Of a stretch of 13,524 nucleotides of DNA, positions 1 to 5,241 are shown one piece after another. The stretch is from Candidatus Moranbacteria bacterium GW2011_GWE2_36_40 (GTDB lineage: Bacteria; Patescibacteriota; Minisyncoccia; Moranbacterales; GWC2-37-73). Position numbers and translations under genes: made by a program. Every line of letters begins with the position of its first letter. Positions within the stretch are counted from its first letter, which is position 1. The notes beneath the pieces were generated by a model. The model was not told where the DNA came from. It searched no databases and saw only the letters and a program-made list of their open reading frames with translations. The DNA is taken from NCBI GenBank assembly GCA_000991645.1, contig LBRX01000025.1, positions 1-13,524 of the forward strand. The letters are read 5' to 3'.

Positions 1-1128
1 TTCGACTCCAATAATGATATCCTCAACATCTGAATGTTTATGCAGATCATAACCATAAATCTTGTTACGTTCTGCAATTTCGAAATCTTCGATTGCACCG
101 TAGAGATATTTTACATCTTTTGTGCAAATGTACATTTCAAATCTCAGATGTCCCCTTTCTGCTCTCTTGATGTAGTTGTTGTAGCAAAAAGGTTCACAAA
201 ATTCAATTCCTTTATTGCCAGCTTCCTTGCTGAATGTAAGCTCATGAATCCGCTTTAGGAACATTTCCATTTTGGATTGAGAGCACACGACAGGCTTTGG
301 TGCAGGCTCAGGTTTTTTTTCAGCAACCGGAGGTGCAGGAGGTGGCGATTTTTTTGTAATCACTGGAGGTTCATAAGCATTACCAATCAAGCAGATAACA
401 TTCAATTCATACATGTCTTCTGTTTTGGTGTTGCTAATATAGGCACCGAAATTTACGCCAGTTCCTACACCACCATTACATGGAACATACAGACCCGCAC
501 CAGCACCAACACCAACTGAGAGACCCTTGGTATTAATCTCCTTTATAACTCGGATCATAATGCCGATTTTATTGGCTCCCAATTCCATGGCCCTTCTTGT
601 TGCCAGGCCAAGCAGGCCTTCCAGTTGGTCGCCCTTTTTTCCAAAAATTGGAAACGAGGCAACATACTGATCATTACCCATCTTACCCCAATACTTCGCA
701 ATTTCTATTGAAGCACTGGGTTTAAGATTTTTGTTCATGATAGCTTCATCACCGATGCGATTACTGACAAAAAAACCAGTATACGCATCCGACAAAGAAG
801 TTGCCTGCTCCATTGTCACTGCCTCAAAAAACATTGGGAGAAACAATCCCCATTCCCCAATTGTCAGTGCTGCACCGGTTTGAATCGGAGCAGGTGCATT
901 TGGGTTGTAAGGCTGAATTGGAGAAACGTAGCTGTTCTTGAAATCTACGTTTCCACCAGTTGCTTCTGCCTCACCACCAGTCGCCGTGTTGGCAACATTG
1001 GTGTTAACGGTTGTGCGCTGGTTATTTGTAATATCATTCCTATTGTCGAGAATAATATCAGCAGTCGCGAATCTCGCGACGAGAACAACAAGCATCATTG
1101 CCATTGCTACCATTTTCAGAGTTCTCAT
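1..1128 (-). CDS. Secreted surface protein with ATGG motif and Pro-rich linker, C-terminus cut by window edge
   Basis: An uninterrupted frame of 376 codons runs from ATG at 1128 to the window edge with no stop, so the C-terminus is missing. Residues 1-23 form a signal peptide with likely cleavage after ATA. Residues 24-60 (starting DIILDNRNDITNNQ, ending NTATGGEAEATGGN) match the mature N-terminus of the LPATG protein at 2639-3172. A Gly/Val-rich stretch (about 201-229) is followed by a Pro/Lys-rich linker (about 254-280). A Cys-containing, charged C-terminal region follows (Cys282, 311, 315, 335). AAGGAG lies 7 nt before the ATG, one of only two clear SD sites in the window. Base composition looks richer in GC than the neighbours, which may mean different ancestry or selection. 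I do not recognise the domains. A surface or envelope-attached role is inferred from the export signal and the paralogy. Whether it ends in an LPXTG signal lies outside the window. Confidence 0.85.
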   Translation of the reverse strand, partial: MRTLKMVAMAMMLVVLVARFATADIILDNRNDITNNQRTTVNTNVANTATGGEAEATGGNVDFKNSYVSPIQPYNPNAPAPIQTGAALTIGEWGLFLPMFFEAVTMEQATSLSDAYTGFFVSNRIGDEAIMNKNLKPSASIEIAKYWGKMGNDQYVASFPIFGKKGDQLEGLLGLATRRAMELGANKIGIMIRVIKEINTKGLSVGVGAGAGLYVPCNGGVGTGVNFGAYISNTKTEDMYELNVICLIGNAYEPPVITKKSPPPAPPVAEKKPEPAPKPVVCSQSKMEMFLKRIHELTFSKEAGNKGIEFCEPFCYNNYIKRAERGHLRFEMYICTKDVKYLYGAIEDFEIAERNKIYGYDLHKHSDVEDIIIGVE

Positions 1129-1322
1129 CTTCCTTCTCCTTTGTTTGTTTTTTTGAGTGATAGATTTTGAATCTAAAACTTTATGTAATCCTATTCAATT
1201 GACAAGATACAGTCTATATTTTTACGGGGCTCTATTCCCGATTGTTTTTTAGCAAAAACACGGAAATAATTGAAGCACCGATTCAAAGATAGAAATTGAT
1301 ATGTTCTTATTGATAACTGTAC

Positions 1323-1351
1323 AGTCTAGCAGAAAATAAGGGTTTTGTCAA
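1323..1351 (-). promoter_or_regulatory. Promoter for the partial secreted-protein gene
   Basis: On the minus strand there is a perfect -35 TTGACA (1351-1346), a 17-nt spacer, and -10 TAGACT (1328-1323) preceded by TGC as an extended -10. The predicted start near 1316 gives a leader of about 190 nt before the ATG at 1128. The core ACCCTTGACA and TGCTA..CTGTA elements recur with identical spacing before the 177-residue LPATG protein. The 9-mer TAGACTGTA occurs again at 1216-1208 in the leader, without a good -35. Confidence 0.65.
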
Positions 1352-1366
1352 GGGTAAAACTCCATA

Positions 1367-1402
1367 TCGCCAAAATCCGCTCAAACAAGCGGATTTTGGC
1401 GA
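1367..1402. repeat. Perfect 15-bp inverted repeat (strong hairpin)
   Basis: TCGCCAAAATCCGCT (1367-1381) and its exact complement (1388-1402) are separated by a 6-nt loop (CAAACA). It lies 15 bp upstream of the -35 box of the gene that ends at position 1, and downstream of the sortase. No T-run follows directly on the minus strand, so it is not a textbook terminator. It could still end or insulate sortase transcription, or be a repetitive element. Confidence 0.7.
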
Positions 1403-1430
1403 ATAGTATTTGTATTTATTTTTCACACTC

Positions 1431-1545
1431 TGTCATTCCGGGCATAGACCCGGAATCCAGCCCTTATTTGAATCACGAAACTTTATCTATAAATAATTTC
1501 TTTGTTACAGCATATGATTTGGGCTGGATTCCCATTTTCATGACA
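1431..1545. repeat. MITE-like palindromic element, copy A
   Basis: An approximately 115-bp imperfect palindrome. The ends are TGTCAT (1431-1436) and ATGACA (1540-1545). The inner arms are GGAATCCAGCCC (1452-1463) and GGGCTGGATTCC (1521-1532), a perfect 12-bp match. The left arm also holds its own hairpin, ATTCCGGG (1435-1442) with CCCGGAAT (1449-1456). The ATTCC...GGAAT style resembles short intergenic palindromes dispersed in many bacterial genomes, such as neisserial dRS3. No ORF is inside, so any mobility would need a transposase from elsewhere. A diverged second copy lies at 2526-2609. Confidence 0.7.
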
Positions 1546-1568
1546 AAAGAAATTTTTGTTATATGTTT

Positions 1569-1609
1569 ACCCCGTTAAATTTTGGTACTCCAAAATATTT
1601 AACTGGGGT
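1569..1609. repeat. ACCCC/GGGGT hairpin immediately after the sortase stop
   Basis: The arms ACCCC-GTTAAAT-TTTGG (1569-1585) and CCAAA-ATTTAAC-GGGGT (1590-1609, with small bulges) pair over 17 bp around a TACT loop. The hairpin is flanked by an 11-bp direct repeat, GTTATATGTTT (1558-1568 and 1608-1618), like a target duplication, although the right copy overlaps the arm by 2 bp. Its left arm contains TTTACCCCGTTAAATT, found identically at 11654-11669 upstream of the ferredoxin gene. It may also serve as the sortase 3' end. Confidence 0.6.
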
Positions 1610-1617
1610 TATATGTT

Positions 1618-2478
1618 TTATGCCTTGACCAATTCTGCTTTGACAATAATCCTTTTCAGGTTTGTTCCAAGCGGCCAACATGTTGAAAGTGTCAATGTTG
1701 CATTTCCATTTTCTGCAAATATTTTTTCATCATCTGGAGTTGTGACAAATTTTTCATTGACCCTGTATTTGTATTCAATGATTCTTCCGTTTTTTTGAAC
1801 TGTCTTTATTGTCACAACATCTCCATTTTGCAAATCATTCAAATCCTTGAAAACATGATTATAGTTTCCTTTGGCCCAAATGTAGTTGCTTGAATGTCCT
1901 GAAACAACCATGTTTCCATTTTGTCCAGGAGCAGCCGTTTTGAGATAGTGACTCAAGCCATTTTCCAAATCTGAAAGCATGTTTGCTTCGATATCAGTTT
2001 TTGACCAAACCATTGGAGCATCAACTCCCAGTTTTTCAATTTTAATGTAAACGGTTGTCATTGCCTCCCCTTTTGAGTCAGGATCATATCCATTTGATAT
2101 TTCCTTGCTGTCAGAAAATCCATCTCCATCAGAGTCAGCATTATTTGGGTCAGTTCCGTGAATATATTCAAGATAGTTTGCCAAACCGTCTTTGTCAGAA
2201 TCCAAATCATACACGTTTTCGCCAGAAAGTTCATTTATTTTTGCCCAATCTTCGAAAGCAGCAAGGCTTATGTTGTCGCTGGCAGCTCTTTTTTTGATTT
2301 CATCATTACCAGTGATCAAATTTTGAGTAACTTTCATTTCAGAAACTTTTTTTGGAGCTGGACGAATATCAACAAAATTGACCAAATAGAATGATGTAAA
2401 AAACAAAGTCACTGAAAGAGCGCAAATGATTGCGATTTTCTTCAGTTGAAATTTCATTTTTTCAGACATGATCGACAT
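1618..2478 (-). CDS. Membrane-anchored sortase with TSP3-like calcium-binding spacer
   Basis: A transpeptidase predicted to cleave LPXTG-type signals and attach secreted proteins to a surface acceptor. Numbering from ATG at 2478 (286 aa), a single N-terminal membrane helix spans about 13-34. A TSP3-like module (about 91-135) carries DLDSDKDGL and DSDGDGFSDSKE, with the typical 'GTDP' between Asp-rich loops. The sortase domain (about 143-285) has catalytic His195 in VSGHSS, Cys267 in TLSTCWP and Arg276 in NLKR. The TLxTC-W form is closest to class D/E-like enzymes, but I cannot assign the class firmly. A TTG in frame at 2493 would add 5 residues. ATGs at 2469 and 2457 are also possible, and no SD separates them. 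The likely substrate (LPATG, 2639-3172) lies directly upstream on the same strand. Related palindromes bracket the gene. Confidence 0.93.
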   Translation of the reverse strand: MSIMSEKMKFQLKKIAIICALSVTLFFTSFYLVNFVDIRPAPKKVSEMKVTQNLITGNDEIKKRAASDNISLAAFEDWAKINELSGENVYDLDSDKDGLANYLEYIHGTDPNNADSDGDGFSDSKEISNGYDPDSKGEAMTTVYIKIEKLGVDAPMVWSKTDIEANMLSDLENGLSHYLKTAAPGQNGNMVVSGHSSNYIWAKGNYNHVFKDLNDLQNGDVVTIKTVQKNGRIIEYKYRVNEKFVTTPDDEKIFAENGNATLTLSTCWPLGTNLKRIIVKAELVKA

Positions 2479-2511
2479 TTTATTGTGTTTCAAAAAGTTA
2501 GCTAATTTTCA

Positions 2512-2517
2512 ATTATA
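2512..2517 (-). promoter_or_regulatory. Candidate -10 box for the sortase gene
   Basis: A perfect TATAAT lies on the minus strand 33 bp before the ATG at 2478. No convincing -35 is present, because the expected position falls in the palindromic repeat at 2526-2609. If real, the leader would be about 27 nt without an SD. Confidence 0.3.
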
Positions 2518-2525
2518 ATACAAAT

Positions 2526-2609
2526 TAAAATCCAGCCCGTGTTTGAATCATTAAAACGCAACATGATAAATCTTTTCAATTACCATATATGATCCCGGAC
2601 TGGATTTTA
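2526..2609. repeat. MITE-like palindromic element, copy B
   Basis: TAAAATCCAG (2526-2535) and CTGGATTTTA (2600-2609) are perfect 10-bp inverted ends, followed inward by CCCG/CCGG pairing after one mismatch. Internally it shares blocks with copy A: ATCCAGCCC, TTTGAATCA and CATATGAT appear in the same order, ending in CTGGATT. It fills the gap between the LPATG gene stop (2639) and the sortase start. It may affect read-through from the substrate gene to the sortase. Confidence 0.65.
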
Positions 2610-2638
2610 TTTTTGTAAAAACCGAAAACAAAAAGAGG

Positions 2639-3172
2639 TTATTTTGTATGAGTTGAATACTTTCTAACACCAAATATTGCTGCTGCAATCATTATGATGG
2701 CTAGAATTGCTATTTCAATCATTCCGCTACCACCTGTTGCTGGCAATCTTCTTATGACAACTTTATTATTATTTTTGTGAGAATTGTAGGAAATTTTATG
2801 CTTTCCATCAGAATCAACAGTTATTTTTGTTGAAGAATCTGAATCACTATCTTGGCTCACATCTGTTCCTGTTTGTGTTGAAGATGAGCTTGTTCCGCCA
2901 GTTGCACTTGAAGTTCCACCTGTTGCAGACACGCTTCCATTTCCAACTCCACAATCATCGCAAGTTCCGTTGCCACCATTGATGGAGACACTTCCACCTG
3001 TAGCTGTTGCGCTTCCGCCTGTGGCTGTATTTGTGACAGTTGTGTTTACATCAACATCTTGATTGCTTGTATTGTTATTGGTGTTTCTTAATACAATATC
3101 AGCAGAAGCCGATTTAGCTACAAAAAATGTAACCGCAAGTATCATTGCAAATACTAAGCTTTTCTTGTTCAT
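2639..3172 (-). CDS. LPATG-anchored low-complexity surface protein, probable sortase substrate
   Basis: A secreted protein of 177 aa. Residues 1-24 form a signal peptide ending in ASA. The mature N-terminus (25-62, DIVLRNTNNNTSNQ to NTATGGSATATGGSV) matches the partial protein at 1-1128. The middle is Gly/Ser/Thr/Asp-rich, with repeated ATGG units (50-53, 57-60, 83-86, 90-93) and a CDDC pair (71-74). The C-terminus is a canonical sorting signal: LPATG at 143-147, a hydrophobic stretch at 151-168 and the basic tail RKYSTHTK. The last ATGG copy is part of LPATGG itself. The sortase gene follows on the same strand. The ATG at 3172 has no SD, but a strong promoter lies 50 bp upstream. It is a surface structural or adhesive protein by inference only. 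The composition is too simple to name a family. Confidence 0.9.
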   Translation of the reverse strand: MNKKSLVFAMILAVTFFVAKSASADIVLRNTNNNTSNQDVDVNTTVTNTATGGSATATGGSVSINGGNGTCDDCGVGNGSVSATGGTSSATGGTSSSSTQTGTDVSQDSDSDSSTKITVDSDGKHKISYNSHKNNNKVVIRRLPATGGSGMIEIAILAIIMIAAAIFGVRKYSTHTK

Positions 3173-3222
3173 AGGTTTGTTATTTATAATTGATTAATTA
3201 AATGCCTTTTATAAGACTTTAC

Positions 3223-3251
3223 AGATTAGCACAAAAGCAAATTTCTGTCAA
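3223..3251 (-). promoter_or_regulatory. Promoter for the LPATG surface-protein gene
   Basis: The minus strand carries TTGACA (3251-3246), a 17-nt spacer, and TAATCT (3228-3223) with an upstream TGC as an extended -10. The start is predicted near 3216, giving a leader of about 45 nt. The sequence ACCCTTGACA and the block TGCTA..CTGTA.AG match the promoter at 1323-1351 with the same spacing. Confidence 0.7.
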
Positions 3252-3291
3252 GGGTCTTTGGTCTTGATAAATATTATACACCCCAGCGTGG

Positions 3292-4008
3292 TCAAAGCTT
3301 TCTTTTTAAATATTGCAGTCGCTTTTTTTCATCAAAGCGCTCAATGGCATAGCGAAGCGTTGTTCGAGACATTTTGTGCCAGTTTTTTTGCAAAAAAACT
3401 TCTTCTTCTTTTTGAGAACAACGCTTGCCAACCTCGCGCAACATCCAACCGACTGCCTTGTGCATCAAATCCTCTTTGTCTTTCAATAATTTCTCTGCCA
3501 GCAACAAGGTTGTGCCACTTCTCCCTAATTTTATATCATAGAATGTTGCCAAGATTGCAATTCTTCGCTCCCATAACGATTGCGATTCGACAAGTTTGCA
3601 CAAAATATCTTTGGACTTGTCAGACAAATATGCTCCCACGATTCGATGTGCAGTCAAATCCACCAAATCCCAACTGTTTATTCTGTTAGTATTTTTCAGA
3701 TATAAATTAAAAATATTTTTTCGTGTTTTTTCATTGCCTTTTTCAAACTGAAAAACCATAACAAGCAAAGCAGCAAGTCTTTCTTCATGAAACTTGCTTT
3801 CAAGAATCTGCAGAATGTCATTCTGAGGAATTTCCCAATATTCCTTTGCAAGTCTTCTGATTTGAACAGCAGTAAGTCCCAAAAATTTGTCCCCTTCTCC
3901 GTATTGACCTTTGCCAGTCTTAAAAAATCCAGCAAGCACATTGGCCTTTGTTGGATTTTTGAGTATTCTCATTTTTTTCTGCAAATCATGAATTTTACAA
4001 GATTTCAT
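3292..4008 (-). CDS. AlkD-family DNA alkylation repair protein (DNA glycosylase)
   Basis: A cytoplasmic HEAT-like repeat DNA glycosylase that removes alkylated bases such as N3- and N7-alkylpurines. The 238 aa match the family's usual length. Visible family signatures are GKGQYGEGDKFLG (32-44), HEERLAALL (74-82), NSWDLVDL with Trp113, Asp114 and Asp117 (111-118), LWERRIAI (145-152), and DLMHKAVGWMLREVGK with Trp188 (180-195). SRTTLRYAIERF (214-225) is near the end. The Trp, Asp and Arg residues that family members use for base recognition and catalysis are all present. The ATG at 4008 has no SD. An in-frame ATG at 3972 would remove 12 poorly conserved residues. The stop is TGA, which supports the standard code. 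Confidence 0.93.
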   Translation of the reverse strand: MKSCKIHDLQKKMRILKNPTKANVLAGFFKTGKGQYGEGDKFLGLTAVQIRRLAKEYWEIPQNDILQILESKFHEERLAALLVMVFQFEKGNEKTRKNIFNLYLKNTNRINSWDLVDLTAHRIVGAYLSDKSKDILCKLVESQSLWERRIAILATFYDIKLGRSGTTLLLAEKLLKDKEDLMHKAVGWMLREVGKRCSQKEEEVFLQKNWHKMSRTTLRYAIERFDEKKRLQYLKRKL

Positions 4009-4045
4009 AAGGCAAAAACGTTTTAATTGAATTGTTTTTAATTAT

Positions 4046-4076
4046 AAAGAGCCTGGCAATGTTTGCCAAGCTCTTT
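4046..4076 (-). terminator. Hairpin terminator after the 146-residue gene
   Basis: AAAGAGC-C-TGGCA and TGCCA-A-GCTCTTT pair with one internal mismatch around a 5-nt loop. On the minus strand the stem ends in CTCTTTATAATT, a weak T-rich tail. It lies 14 bp past the stop at 4090 and before the AlkD gene. Confidence 0.6.
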
Positions 4077-4089
4077 TGCAAAATTCAAA

Positions 4090-4530
4090 TCAAAAAATGT
4101 TCACATTTTTCTCCACCAGCTCCTCTATTTTTTCAAGAGCGAGCATTTCTTCAATTGAATTTTTGTCCACAACACCTCGCGCCTTGTTAAGATGCAAATA
4201 CATCTTGTGATGCTTGTCATGTTTGTTCAAAAATTTCTTAGAACAGGCAACGACTGCCTGAGAAGCAATTGTGAAAAAGTTTTCCGAATCATCGCTCTTC
4301 ATCATTCTGCATCGATGCACAAAATGAATTTCCTGAGGACGCCCAGGATTAAGCATTGATTCCAAAATGATGTAAAATTCTTCTTTAAAATCAATTTCTT
4401 TCTCGGGTCCAAATTGGGACTCATTGAATTCCAACAAATTCCCTTTCTTTCTCATCTCCAACAAATCAGCATTGTGCACAAGTTTCTCCTTTGATATATT
4501 GAATTTTTGCATGCATGAGTCATTGCTCAC
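4090..4530 (-). CDS. Unrecognised 146-residue cytoplasmic protein
   Basis: I do not recognise this protein. It has no signal peptide or membrane helix and is rich in Lys and Glu. It has a His/Lys patch (KHDKHHKMYLHLNK, 103-116), a central 'FVHRCRMMKSDDSENFF' segment (70-86) and a helical acidic C-terminus. It starts with GTG at 4530. The alternative is ATG at 4512 (residue 7). A consensus promoter ends 8 nt before the GTG, so the mRNA is predicted to begin at or within about 3 nt of the start codon, with no room for an SD. It is followed by its own hairpin and so is probably monocistronic. Coding status is supported by the length, the promoter and the terminator, not by homology. Confidence 0.7.
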   Translation of the reverse strand: MSNDSCMQKFNISKEKLVHNADLLEMRKKGNLLEFNESQFGPEKEIDFKEEFYIILESMLNPGRPQEIHFVHRCRMMKSDDSENFFTIASQAVVACSKKFLNKHDKHHKMYLHLNKARGVVDKNSIEEMLALEKIEELVEKNVNIF

Positions 4531-4538
4531 AGATTTTA

Positions 4539-4566
4539 ATTATATAGAAAGAAGAATAAGTGTCAA
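4539..4566 (-). promoter_or_regulatory. Consensus promoter for the 146-residue gene
   Basis: Perfect TTGACA (4566-4561) and perfect TATAAT (4544-4539) are separated by 16 nt on the minus strand. The predicted start is at 4533-4531, next to the GTG at 4530, implying a leaderless or near-leaderless transcript. Confidence 0.75.
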
Positions 4567-4587
4567 CATTCAAACTTTTGAATTAAA

Positions 4588-4616
4588 TTGCATTAACAAT
4601 CCTAAGAGGTTATAAT
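4588..4616 (+). promoter_or_regulatory. Candidate divergent promoter toward the plus-strand gene
   Basis: TTGCAT (4588-4593), a 17-nt spacer and a perfect TATAAT (4611-4616). The -35 matches at only three positions. Transcription would start near 4623 and give a leader of about 240 nt before the ATG at 4862. A weaker alternative (TTGAGG 4731-4736, TAAAAT 4752-4757, spacer 15) would give a leader of about 100 nt. Confidence 0.45.
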
Positions 4617-4622
4617 GAAAGC

Positions 4623-4861
4623 AAAGCCTTCAGAATAAAGATCGACAAATTGCTTCCCACCTGGATTATCAGGGAAAAAAATTATTTTTTTCCGATACAT
4701 TTTTTACGGGTCGCAGACGATTCTTTTGCATTGAGGGCTTTTAACTTTTAATAAAATATGTGGGTGCTCTGTGCTTGTTTTTTTATCTAAATGATGCGAT
4801 AGTTTCAATATACGCAGATTTGCCAAGATCTTTTAAAATCCGAAGCATGGAGGTATTATTT
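4623..4861 (+). other. Long, possibly structured leader or non-coding stretch
   Basis: This is the non-coding part of the 331-bp gap between 4530 and 4862. It can form an AAGCAA/TTGCTT stem around 4619-4656, a CCTG/CAGG stem-loop, and an overlapping hairpin (TATC..GGAAAAAAA with TTTTTTTCC.GATA, about 4667-4698). These could exclude one another. I see no riboswitch or known RNA that I can name and no ORF of note. Confidence 0.3.
4849..4854 (+). promoter_or_regulatory. Strong Shine-Dalgarno site GGAGGT
   Basis: GGAGGT lies 7 nt before the ATG at 4862 and fixes that codon as the start. The longer in-frame reading from 4760 or 4847 is therefore unlikely. It is the strongest SD in the window. Confidence 0.8.
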
Positions 4862-5164
4862 ATGAAAAATAATCGCGCCAGTGCTATTTTTTATGAAATG
4901 CAAAAGAGTCATGGATTTGGATTTGCAGATGGTTACGGCCAAATTCCACTGAAATCTTGCAAAAGGTTTTGCAATTTCTTCTCTGCAAAAGGAGATGAGT
5001 TTGTTGTTGGTATTGATGAAAAATGTTTTAATCAAAAAATAATACTGATTTATTTTTCTACGGAAGGAAATGAGGAGTCATTGATCGGTGTAATTCATCT
5101 GGGAGATGGCAATGATCCGATTGAATTTTTCAAATCGCTCATTCCACATTGTTTGCAAAAATAA
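4862..5164 (+). CDS. Unrecognised 100-residue protein, only plus-strand gene
   Basis: I do not recognise this protein. It is 100 aa, soluble, mixed alpha/beta in look, and has no signal peptide or membrane helix. Visible features are a glycine/aromatic stretch, GFGFADGYG (18-26), four Cys residues (33, 37, 55, 97) and a hydrophobic strand, KIILIYFS (59-66), followed by LIGVIHLGDG (74-83). The start is set by GGAGGT and the end by a strong terminator 14 bp downstream, so it looks like a complete independent transcription unit. It faces the HtrA-like gene at 5242 convergently. A small stand-alone regulator or toxin-like protein is possible, but nothing in the sequence proves it. Confidence 0.8.
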   Translation: MKNNRASAIFYEMQKSHGFGFADGYGQIPLKSCKRFCNFFSAKGDEFVVGIDEKCFNQKIILIYFSTEGNEESLIGVIHLGDGNDPIEFFKSLIPHCLQK

Positions 5165-5177
5165 TCGAGTAAGTGAT

Positions 5178-5215
5178 AAAAAAGGTTTCGCATTAACATT
5201 GCAAAACCTTTTTTT
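5178..5215. terminator. Bidirectional intrinsic terminator between convergent genes
   Basis: AAAAAAGGTTTCGCA and TGCAAAACCTTTTTT pair with a single mismatch around TTAACAT. T-runs follow the stem on both strands. It serves the plus-strand 100-residue gene (stop 5164) and the minus-strand HtrA-like gene (stop 5242). Confidence 0.85.
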
Positions 5216-5241
5216 ATTTCTTTCTCCTCCCCTCGTATTTT

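Noticed and set aside
1431..2609. Composite transposon or CRISPR
   Set aside because: There is no transposase, only two diverged palindromes rather than regularly spaced direct repeats, and no cas genes.
3258..3689. 143-codon plus-strand ORF opposite the AlkD gene
   Set aside because: It is a shadow of a well-supported gene, with no start signals.
4615..4638. Seven-codon ORF (MKAKPSE) with an AGAGG before it
   Set aside because: Its ATG overlaps the TATAAT of the candidate promoter, so it would lie upstream of the transcript start.
4760..4861. Longer N-terminus for the plus-strand protein (134 aa reading)
   Set aside because: The added residues look non-coding, the ATGs at 4760 and 4847 have no SD, and GGAGGT sits exactly before the ATG at 4862.
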